From an uncultured Prochlorococcus sp. (lineage in GTDB: Bacteria > Cyanobacteriota > Cyanobacteriia > PCC-6307 > Cyanobiaceae), in contig CACKJL010000002.1 of NCBI GenBank assembly GCA_902600395.1, forward strand, positions 1-45,136: 45,136 bases of DNA, read 5' to 3'. A program made the translations under genes and the position numbers. Positions 31,395-39,667 of the stretch are shown piece by piece (the stretch's first letter is position 1; each line of letters opens with the position of its first letter). The notes below the pieces were generated by a model, which searched no databases, was not told where the DNA came from, and worked only from the letters and a program-made list of their open reading frames with translations.

Positions 31395-32096
31395 ATGTCT
31401 ATTAGAGAAACTGTTTGTATTATTCCTGCAAGGAGCGGAAGTAAAAGAATAAAAAATAAAAATATAAAGCCTTTTAAAGGCAAACCCATGATCGAAAGAG
31501 CAATTGAGATCGCTAAATTGAGTAAACTATTTGATGACATAATTGTCACAACAAATGACCCTGAAACTTCTCGAATTGCTTTAAATGCAGGTGCTTCAGT
31601 GCCATTCATGAGACCTGAAAATTTATCAGATGATTTTACAGGAACCTCTGCTGTAATAATTCATGCCATAAAACAGATAGAAAAAAATAATAAAAACTAT
31701 AGTTACGTCTGCTGTATTTATCCATGTACCCCTTTTTTAGAGGTTGAAGACTTGCAAATAACTTTTAATATGCTTGTTAATGGCAATAAAAAATTTGTAT
31801 ATCCCATAAGTAAATATGAAACTCCAATTCAAAGGGCTTTAGAGAGGAATGAAGATGGTAGTGTTAATTTAATAAATCCTAAACATTTTTCTACTCGAAC
31901 TCAAGATCTTGAGCCAAGATATTTTGATAGTGGCTCTTTTTACTGGGGACAAAAGTCTGCATGGTTAAACAATTTGAATATTCTTGCTGAAGGAAATACT
32001 TATATAGTTCCATCTTGGAGGACAATTGATATAGATACAGAAGATGACTGGAAAAGAGCTGAAATAATATCAGATGTGATAAAAAATATAATTTGA
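31395..32096 (+). CDS. pseF: CMP-nonulosonate (PseF/NeuA-like) cytidylyltransferase
   Basis: CIIPARSGSKRIKNKNIKPFKGKPMIERAIEIAK ... DIDTEDDWKRAE. Confidence 0.88.
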   Translation: MSIRETVCIIPARSGSKRIKNKNIKPFKGKPMIERAIEIAKLSKLFDDIIVTTNDPETSRIALNAGASVPFMRPENLSDDFTGTSAVIIHAIKQIEKNNKNYSYVCCIYPCTPFLEVEDLQITFNMLVNGNKKFVYPISKYETPIQRALERNEDGSVNLINPKHFSTRTQDLEPRYFDSGSFYWGQKSAWLNNLNILAEGNTYIVPSWRTIDIDTEDDWKRAEIISDVIKNII

Positions 32097-32154
32097 CAAA
32101 AATTATAATTAATCAATTTTTTATATAAAATTCGAAATAAATATTTAATTAATT

Positions 32155-32217
32155 ATGAAGAAAATATTATTTCTAGATCTTGATTTCGATTTACTTAACA
32201 AAAATCTGATTAGTTGA
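32155..32217 (+). pseudogene. Truncated 5' remnant of a Capsule_synth-like gene (paralog of the ORF at 37887)
   Basis: MKKILFLDLDFDLLNKNLIS* versus MTKILFVDLDFDVIDKSLLI; upstream DNA is also similar. Confidence 0.75.
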
Positions 32218-32327
32218 AAGATTTTAATTTTCTAAATATCAGGAATAAATGATCTATTGCCGTAATAAAGAATATTTGATATTGAATTTTATATTAAAAC
32301 CTTCAATTAATTTAATTTTTTGGAAAT

Positions 32328-32732
32328 TTATTTATCGCTTAATAGTTCGATTATTCCAATGGGGGTATTTATAAAAGAAACTAATCTGTTTTGAAATAGT
32401 AAAGCAGGCGTAGGTTTAACTATAACAAATCCGCCACTTTTTTTTAATTGATTTATTTTTGCATTAATATCATCTACTTCGTAGCAGAAATGATAGAGTG
32501 TTATTCCTTTCTTAATCAAGGAATTGACAACTGGTCCTTCAACAAGTTCTATTGCTATTCCATTATTAATTTCTAAAAGCTTCAAATTTGCATTTAAATT
32601 TGGATCCCAAATGGGACCTAATGAATTTATTACGTCATGAGTATTTCTTACAAATTCGTCTGCCTTTTTAATATTTTTTGTAGCTATACCTAAGTGATTT
32701 AATTTCAATTTTTTAAGGACCTTAAACTTCAA
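32328..32732 (-). CDS. VOC (glyoxalase/methylmalonyl-CoA epimerase-like) protein
   Basis: LNHLGIATKNIKKADEFV ... ITLYHFCYEVDDINAKINQLKKSGG ... NTPIGIIELLSDK. Confidence 0.85.
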   Translation of the reverse strand: MKFKVLKKLKLNHLGIATKNIKKADEFVRNTHDVINSLGPIWDPNLNANLKLLEINNGIAIELVEGPVVNSLIKKGITLYHFCYEVDDINAKINQLKKSGGFVIVKPTPALLFQNRLVSFINTPIGIIELLSDK

Positions 32733-32935
32733 TAATAATCTTAAAAGAAAATTGAAATCAAATATTTAAAAATTTAATACAAAAAAAAATTTCATTGACA
32801 ATCAATAGGAAATTTAGAATTTATAAAGTTGGTTTAAAAAATAAATTTTTTATTTTAAATTTTGATCTTTATTTAAAGAATTTAGTTGAATGTTATATTT
32901 TATAAAATATTCATAAATTATTTCTATATAAAACA

Positions 32936-33712
32936 ATGAAAGATCTTAATAAAGATTTATCCTTAACAATTAATGATTTTGCAAAATTGACTTCCAAATC
33001 TCCAATAGCAATACATTTAAATCCATCAGGATTAATAAGATTGGGCAATAATAATAAAAATCGTTTTGAAGTCTTTAGGAAGTTTATTCTTTCTGTTGAA
33101 AATCTTGGTGGAAATATTTTAATTCCTACTTTTTCCTATTCTTTCGTAGATAAAGAATCAATTTTTGATGTTTATAATACACCTTCTAAATTAGAAAATA
33201 TTTCAGAAAATCTAAGAAAATTAAATCCAGAGAAAAGGAGTTTTGATCCAATGTTTTCATATTTAATGTATGGAAATTTTTTTGATAAAAGACATAAAGA
33301 AGTGCATGATTTTGATACTTTTGGAGATGGTGGTTTAATTGATGATATTTTCAAAGCAAACGGATACTTATGTGCAATAGGAGGCGTTTTAGAACATTTA
33401 ACAGAGCTTCATTATATTGAAAAAATGTTAGGTATTAATTATCGTATGGACAAAAAATTTTACGGAAAGACTATAGATTTACAAGGCTTATCTCATAATC
33501 AAGCAATTACTTTCTTTTGCAGAGATCTTGATTCAGATTATAGTTCTTCATTTTTAAAATTTAAAAATGATATAAGATCTTCAAATTCCCTTATTAATAT
33601 TTATGTACAAGGTTATAGAATGCGTTTAGAAGCTATAAGATTTAGGGATTGCTTCGACTTTTTGAAATTCCAAATATCTAATAACTCGAAATATTGTTGG
33701 AGTGTAGAATAG
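32936..33712 (+). CDS. AAC(3)-family N-acyltransferase-like protein (glycan-associated branch)
   Basis: GGNILIPTFSYSF ... PEKRSFDPMFSYLMYG ... FGDGGLIDDIFKANGYLCAIGG. Confidence 0.78.
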   Translation: MKDLNKDLSLTINDFAKLTSKSPIAIHLNPSGLIRLGNNNKNRFEVFRKFILSVENLGGNILIPTFSYSFVDKESIFDVYNTPSKLENISENLRKLNPEKRSFDPMFSYLMYGNFFDKRHKEVHDFDTFGDGGLIDDIFKANGYLCAIGGVLEHLTELHYIEKMLGINYRMDKKFYGKTIDLQGLSHNQAITFFCRDLDSDYSSSFLKFKNDIRSSNSLINIYVQGYRMRLEAIRFRDCFDFLKFQISNNSKYCWSVE

Positions 33713-33730
33713 TTTTTATTTGTTTAATTA

Positions 33731-33832
33731 ATGTATAAATATTTATATTCTAAGCTTAATAGATATGCTAATATTGCACATCTTATAAATAAAGACAAAA
33801 TAACTCTTAATAATGGTAATTGTAAGCAATGA
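33731..33832 (+). CDS. Possible 33 aa small ORF overlapping the FkbH-like start codon (ATGA)
   Basis: MYKYLYSKLNRYANIAHLINKDKITLNNGNCKQ*; TGA overlaps the next ATG. Confidence 0.3.
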   Translation: MYKYLYSKLNRYANIAHLINKDKITLNNGNCKQ

Positions 33833-35550
33833 TAAATAAAAATTTTAGTGAAATCATTTCAGAGAATAAGAAACTTAAGACAAAACTAAAAAATAATAAG
33901 ATACCTATTTATAAGATTGGAATACTATCGAACATTATGATTCACCAGTCAAAAGATATAGGGGAGTACTTACTTCGCAAAAAGGAAATTTTAGCTGAAA
34001 TTAAATTTGGTGATTACGATAACATTTGTCAAAATAGTAAGAATTTTTGCGATCAGAATTCAATTATAATTTTTTGGGAATTATGCAATATTATTGATGG
34101 TCTCCAATATAAAATTAATAACTTAAGCCTTTCTAAAATTGATGATTTAATAGATAAGGTAAATAAGGAAATGAATATTACATTTGAAAATTTAAAAAAA
34201 GTTCCCATAGTTATTGTTAATAAGTTCTCATCATTAATTTTTTCTCATCATAATTTAGATTCGCATCCTTTAAAAAAAATAGAAGTTGTTTTAAATAAAA
34301 TGCTTGAAGATTTAACTATAGTCTATCCTAATTTAAAAATTATTGATATTGATAAAATTATTGCCAAAGATGGTATTGATAACTCTATTGATCTTAGGTT
34401 TTATTATTCTTCAAAAACTTTATATAATATAAAATTCATAAAAAATTATTTTTTAACTATCTTTCCTCTTTTTTTAGCTCCAAATGGTAAAACAAAAAAG
34501 GCTCTTATTCTTGATTGTGATAATACTCTTTGGAAAGGAATTTTAAGTGAAGATGGTTTCTCAAATATTGAAATTTTTGATGAAATTCAATTTCTAATAA
34601 AGGAAATTTCAAAAAAAGGGGTTCTCTTAGGTTTATGTAGTAAAAATAATTATGAAGATATTGATCATGTTTTAAAATATCACAAAGATATGATTTTAAA
34701 AGATGAAGATTTTGTAATTAAAAAGATAAATTGGAATGATAAGGTATCAAATCTTGTAGAGATATCAAAAGAACTTAATATTAATTTTGATAGTATTGTT
34801 TTTGTGGATGATTCAGATTTTGAAATAAATTTAATTAGACAAGAATTACCTATGGTACATGTATTGCAAGTTCCTAAAAAGACTTATTTATATCCAATGA
34901 TGTTTAGGGAATTAGAAAATCTTTTTTATAATTCATACAAAACAACTGAAGATAAAATGAGACTTGATATGTATAAAGCAAATATAAAAAGATTAAATCT
35001 TCAAAATAAAATTAATAATTTAGATGAATATTTAATGAATCTGAAATTGGAAATTAAATATTATTTGAATGATAAAAAACTCATAAAGCGGATAGCACAA
35101 TTAACCAATAAAACAAATCAATTTAATTTAACTACTAAGCGATATTCAGAAAATGATATTTCTTTATTTATTAAAGAACAAAAATTCTTTGTGATTGCTA
35201 TAGGTTTAAACGATAAGTTTGGCGAAAATGGAATAGTAGGTTTAGCTATTATCAAGGTGGAGGAAAAGATGGCAGAAATTGATACTCTGTTGATGAGTTG
35301 CAGAATATTAGGGAGAAAAATAGAATTCAAATTTATGGATATAATTATTGATTTTTTAAAACAAAAAGGCATTAAATGTGTTTTTGCAGAATATAAAGAA
35401 ACTTCAAAGAATAATCAGGTAAAGGATTTATACACTGTTTTTGGATTTAAAAAAATTAATAATGGCAAGGAATTAAGAAAATATAAACTATATTTAGATG
35501 AATATAATCCCTCTAAAATAGAATTTATAAAAGTTTCATTTCAAAATTAA
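33829..35550 (+). CDS. FkbH-like HAD-IIIC protein
   Basis: KALILDCDNTLWKGILSEDG ... DSIVFVDDSDFEINLIRQELP; C-terminal GNAT-like segment (LLMSCRILGRKIEFKFMDIIIDFLKQKG). Confidence 0.9.
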   Translation: MINKNFSEIISENKKLKTKLKNNKIPIYKIGILSNIMIHQSKDIGEYLLRKKEILAEIKFGDYDNICQNSKNFCDQNSIIIFWELCNIIDGLQYKINNLSLSKIDDLIDKVNKEMNITFENLKKVPIVIVNKFSSLIFSHHNLDSHPLKKIEVVLNKMLEDLTIVYPNLKIIDIDKIIAKDGIDNSIDLRFYYSSKTLYNIKFIKNYFLTIFPLFLAPNGKTKKALILDCDNTLWKGILSEDGFSNIEIFDEIQFLIKEISKKGVLLGLCSKNNYEDIDHVLKYHKDMILKDEDFVIKKINWNDKVSNLVEISKELNINFDSIVFVDDSDFEINLIRQELPMVHVLQVPKKTYLYPMMFRELENLFYNSYKTTEDKMRLDMYKANIKRLNLQNKINNLDEYLMNLKLEIKYYLNDKKLIKRIAQLTNKTNQFNLTTKRYSENDISLFIKEQKFFVIAIGLNDKFGENGIVGLAIIKVEEKMAEIDTLLMSCRILGRKIEFKFMDIIIDFLKQKGIKCVFAEYKETSKNNQVKDLYTVFGFKKINNGKELRKYKLYLDEYNPSKIEFIKVSFQN

Positions 35551-35555
35551 AAATT

Positions 35556-35801
35556 ATGTTAGATATTGAAAAAAGAATCATATTTATAATGTCCGAAGTA
35601 TTTGATATTAATAAAGATTTGATAAAGAATGATTCTTCAACTAATAATTTAGTGGAATGGGATTCAATGAATCATATGAATTTAATAGTTGCATTGGAGG
35701 AGGAATTTAAATGTGAATTTGATGAAGATGATATTGAAATTATGGTTAGTTTTGAAACTGTGAAAACAATAATAGATAATAAACTATCATTAAGGAATTG
35801 A
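35556..35801 (+). CDS. Acyl carrier protein
   Basis: NNLVEWDSMNHMNLIVALEEEFKCEFDEDDIEIMVSFETVKTII with DSM phosphopantetheine site. Confidence 0.9.
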   Translation: MLDIEKRIIFIMSEVFDINKDLIKNDSSTNNLVEWDSMNHMNLIVALEEEFKCEFDEDDIEIMVSFETVKTIIDNKLSLRN

Positions 35802-35941
35802 AAATTTGAACCTGATTAGAAAATATAATGTCATAGTAATCTAAAGAAATTTATATTAATCCTCATAATACATTCCATATGTATGTATTTCTATCTAAAA
35901 AAAGAATTTAACCCCATTTATTACCTTAATATAAAAATTTT

Positions 35942-37249
35942 ATGACTCAATATTTATGTAAAGAGGATTTATCAGCTGGTAAGGATATGCTTTTATTAGC
36001 TAAAGAATTATTCCCTCTTAATAGATCATTAATGGGACCAGATATTAGAAAATCATATAAAAAGTTTAGAGAAAAACATGAAGAGTTTAAAAAAATCGAA
36101 TTTAATACAGGTGAAAAAGTATTTGATTGGACAGTCCCAAAGGAGTGGATTATAAAAGATGCTTTTATTGAGCATGAGAGTGGCAAAAGATATGCTTTAT
36201 TTTCAGATAATAATTTACATCTGATGAGTTACTCTGCTCCAGTAGATAAATTTTTAACTAAAGATCAACTTCTCAAAAAGATTCATACTCATCCATTAGA
36301 TAAATCAGCCATCCCTTATGTTACTTCTTACTATAAGGAGGATTGGGCCTTTTGCATGTCTAGTAATCAAGTTGAAGCTCTACCTCAAGGCAATTTTAGA
36401 GTATTTATTGATTCAAAATTTATAGATGGAAAACTTTGTCTTCAAGAAGCTTTAATTAAAGGGGCATCAGATAAAGAAATATTTTTTTCTACAAATTTAT
36501 GTCATCCTTCAATGGCTAACAATGAGCTTAGCGGACCAGTTCTTTTAAATAAAATAATGGATTATGTAAAGTCATTACCAGAAAAATATTATTCATATAG
36601 ATTTATTCTTTTACCTGAGACTATTGGCTCAATAGCTTATCTTTCATTGAGAAAAGATCATTTAAAAAATAATGTTGTTTGTGGTTATAACTTATCTTGT
36701 GTTGGTGATGAGAGAGCTTATTCACATGTTGAATCAAGACTTGGCAATAATCTTTCAGATCTTGCTTTGTCTTCCGCTTTAATTGATCTTGACAATGTAA
36801 TTAATTACTCTTATTTGGGTAGAGGATCTGACGAAAGGCAATATTGTGCTCCAGGGATTGACTTACCTATTTGTACTTTCTGTAGATCAAAATTTGGTGA
36901 ATATGATGAGTATCATTCCAGCAAAGATAATTTTGATGTTGTAACAGAAGAAGGTTTAGCAGGTTCTTTTAGAGTTATGAAATCAATTATAAGAGCCCTA
37001 GAATTTGGAATTTACCCTAAAGTAAATGTATTTTGCGAACCTCAGTTGGGTAAACGAGGGCTTTATCCTAATACTTCCAAGCTTTACAAAGATATACACC
37101 CTGCAAGATTTAGAATGAATATTATTGCTTATTGTGATGGCAAACTAAGTATTTTTGATATTGCAAAATTATTAAAAACCAATCTAAGCTTGATTTTAGA
37201 TGAGCTTTTAATCCTTGCTCGTGAAAATCTAATAACTATTAATAGATAA
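35942..37249 (+). CDS. DUF4910/DUF2172 aminopeptidase-like protein with C-terminal winged helix
   Basis: FFSTNLCHPSMANNELSGPVLLNKIMDYV ... RFILLPETIGSIAYL ... SDERQYCAPGIDLPICTFCRSKFGEYDEYHSSKDN. Confidence 0.85.
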   Translation: MTQYLCKEDLSAGKDMLLLAKELFPLNRSLMGPDIRKSYKKFREKHEEFKKIEFNTGEKVFDWTVPKEWIIKDAFIEHESGKRYALFSDNNLHLMSYSAPVDKFLTKDQLLKKIHTHPLDKSAIPYVTSYYKEDWAFCMSSNQVEALPQGNFRVFIDSKFIDGKLCLQEALIKGASDKEIFFSTNLCHPSMANNELSGPVLLNKIMDYVKSLPEKYYSYRFILLPETIGSIAYLSLRKDHLKNNVVCGYNLSCVGDERAYSHVESRLGNNLSDLALSSALIDLDNVINYSYLGRGSDERQYCAPGIDLPICTFCRSKFGEYDEYHSSKDNFDVVTEEGLAGSFRVMKSIIRALEFGIYPKVNVFCEPQLGKRGLYPNTSKLYKDIHPARFRMNIIAYCDGKLSIFDIAKLLKTNLSLILDELLILARENLITINR

Positions 37250-37505
37250 ATAAAATTAATATACAAATAAAAAATTACAGATTCATAATCTCTTAGGAAT
37301 TGAACTATTCTTGGTTTGATAGTTTAGGTTTAGAAGCACCTTAAAAATAAATTTTTAGAGATAAGGAAAATTTTTTTTTGCTGCAAATCCATCTTATGGA
37401 TAAATTAAATTGAATATAGAGTATTTTTTTTCTTGGCTAAATTATTAGCTTTTCAAAGAAGATTTTAATGTTTATTATAGGCCTGATTTGGCATATAAAT
37501 CTAAT

Positions 37506-37577
37506 GTGACATAGCTAAGCTGGTAGAGTACCTGGATGGTATAGATAGGATATGCGGTTCGAGTCAGCTTAGCTCAA
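37506..37577 (+). pseudogene. tRNA-like remnant enclosed by a perfect 10-bp inverted repeat
   Basis: TAGCTAAGCTGGTAGAGTACCTGG...GGTTCGAGTC; AGCTAAGCTG (37513-37522) pairs with CAGCTTAGCT (37565-37574); no proper T or anticodon stem. Confidence 0.55.
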
Positions 37578-37631
37578 TCAAGATTTTCGCTATTTATAGC
37601 AATTAGTTAGGTCAATAATCCTAAATAATCC

Positions 37632-37677
37632 GTATAGGATAATAATGGATGAATATGGATAATTATGTATCCTATGC
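37632..37677. other. Strong hairpin, 10-bp stem GTATAGGATA/TATCCTATGC (one G-U)
   Basis: Read directly; followed by GCGAG-CTTCACT-GCGAG repeat at 37676-37692. Confidence 0.6.
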
Positions 37678-37731
37678 GAGCTTCACTGCGAGCCGCAACC
37701 CTTGAAAATATTTTTTTTTAGGATATTTAGG

Positions 37732-37830
37732 TGAATGTAATTCTTACAGGCCATATCAAAGCTGATACGGGTGTGGATATTGAATATTACTAGAAAAGAA
37801 ATGAAATTTAATTAAGAATAAAATTTGACA
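37732..37830 (+). pseudogene. Probable decayed 3' end of a CMP-sugar cytidylyltransferase gene
   Basis: In-frame VDIEYY*KRNEI resembles PseF-like IDIDTEDDWKRAEI; the junction with downstream DNA matches the intact pseF-like 3' end. Confidence 0.45.
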
Positions 37831-37886
37831 TATATTATATTTAATCAATTTTTAATATAAACTTTAAGAGAAATATTTAATATGTT

Positions 37887-39224
37887 TTGACAAAAATATT
37901 ATTTGTAGATCTTGATTTTGATGTAATTGATAAAAGTCTTTTAATAGAAGATATCAAACAATCTTTATTTGTAAATAGACAAGATATTGAAAAAATTATT
38001 GAAAAAAATAATTGTTCAGAAATTTCTTTAGATTTCTCTACTCTTTATAAAAATTCTGGTTTATTGGCAAAGTTTAAAAGTATTTTAAATTATGGATACT
38101 CAAGATATTCCCGTTTCGCAAAATATGACATCAAAGATATACCTTCAATATTTCAAAAATTATTAAACATTGCTTTTTATCTTAAAAAAGAGAAAATTTC
38201 CAAAATTGTTTTTGCAAATATTCCTCATGAACTGCCTGAATATTTAATATGTATAACCGCTAGTTTGCTAAGTATTGAAACATTAAGTTTTTATCAGGTT
38301 TGCGGATATTTAAATGAATTTTCAAGTGTACATCAAAATGCAATTATTAATGAGAATTTACTATACAATTTCGAATTAGATGCTAAAAATAAAATAGCGG
38401 AATTAATAGATTATTATCTTTCAGGTAAATTTTCAAAACCTTTTTATCTCCCTCAAAATAATAAACTTCAAAATCAAACTCAATTAAAAAACATAATTGA
38501 CTCTTATAAATTTATTCTAAAAAGTATTAAAAGGTTAAGTTTTTCTGAATTTAGTCATTCTTTTGGAAGAATGATTTTAAATATTAAATCGTTATCTTAT
38601 TATAAGAAATCATTTATTCCAGATTCAATTAAAGAAATTAAAGAAGATTATATTTATTTACCTTTACAAAATGAACCAGAACTAGCATCTGCAGTTTTTC
38701 ATGATAATCAAATCATAACATCTTTTGAAATTATTCTTGCAGCAAGGGAAAAATTTGATAATTCAATACAAATTGTTTGTAAAGAAAACCCTGCTCAACT
38801 GCTTTTTAATAGAAGTCCATCTTTTTTTAAATTAATTTCAAGTCTCGAAAATGTATTATATCTTCAAGAAGGATCTCATGATTATTTAATTAAAAATTGT
38901 TTAGCATTAGTATTAGGAAGAGGAACTCCAGGATATGAAGGATTAATTCTAGAAAAACCTATTTTTGGTTTAGCAGAAAATTGGTATTATGGAGATCTTA
39001 TAAAAAACTTATTCTCAGAAGATAAATTTTCATATATTGATATTATGAATTTACAGATTCCTGATAAGGAAAATATTATCAGTTCCTTATCAAAAAATTT
39101 GCATAATATAATTATGAAATCTGCTTCTGTGAATTCTATAAACGATTTTAATATTAATAAAAATACTAGAAAATTTAGTAAAATTTTAAATTTATGGCTT
39201 AACAAATTACAAAAAATAAATTAG
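37887..39224 (+). CDS. Capsule_synth-like (KpsC/KpsS-related) glycan biosynthesis protein
   Basis: YIYLPLQNEPELAS ... IQIVCKENPAQ ... LVLGRGTPGYEGLILEKPIFGLAENWYYGD; TTG start. Confidence 0.7.
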   Translation: MTKILFVDLDFDVIDKSLLIEDIKQSLFVNRQDIEKIIEKNNCSEISLDFSTLYKNSGLLAKFKSILNYGYSRYSRFAKYDIKDIPSIFQKLLNIAFYLKKEKISKIVFANIPHELPEYLICITASLLSIETLSFYQVCGYLNEFSSVHQNAIINENLLYNFELDAKNKIAELIDYYLSGKFSKPFYLPQNNKLQNQTQLKNIIDSYKFILKSIKRLSFSEFSHSFGRMILNIKSLSYYKKSFIPDSIKEIKEDYIYLPLQNEPELASAVFHDNQIITSFEIILAAREKFDNSIQIVCKENPAQLLFNRSPSFFKLISSLENVLYLQEGSHDYLIKNCLALVLGRGTPGYEGLILEKPIFGLAENWYYGDLIKNLFSEDKFSYIDIMNLQIPDKENIISSLSKNLHNIIMKSASVNSINDFNINKNTRKFSKILNLWLNKLQKIN

Positions 39225-39261
39225 AAAATAATCGAAGATAAGTTTAGAACAAACGAATTAG

Positions 39262-39375
39262 ATAATAGCAGAATTAAAAGAAGCTTTTTTAAGACTAAAA
39301 ATTGAAAGAATATTAAAATCTTTAAATACTAAACCCATTCAAATAAAAGCAGAAGAGCAAATGAAAATTGAATAA
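39262..39375 (+). pseudogene. Possible C-terminal gene fragment
   Basis: Start-less open frame IIAELKEAFLRLKIERILKSLNTKPIQIKAEEQMKIE*. Confidence 0.3.
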
Positions 39376-39576
39376 AATTATATATTAATAATCAATTTCT
39401 AAGAAAAAATAATTTTATAAATATATATAGTATTTATTTTTAAAGATTTACTGGTTAGGTGGTACTGGGTTGATATAAAATAGAAAGGTCATAAATCGAA
39501 CTGTTAACAGTGTAATTTATTTCAAGGTTTTTCAACGATTTGTTATCAGAATCACCAAATTACTGAAAAACCCCTA

Positions 39577-39650
<74 letters not shown>

Positions 39651-39667
39651 TAAAATTTATAAATATT

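Noticed and set aside
32936-33712. AAC(3)-like gene as an antibiotic resistance determinant
   Set aside because: Genomic context with FkbH/ACP/glycan genes and altered motif argue for glycan biosynthesis
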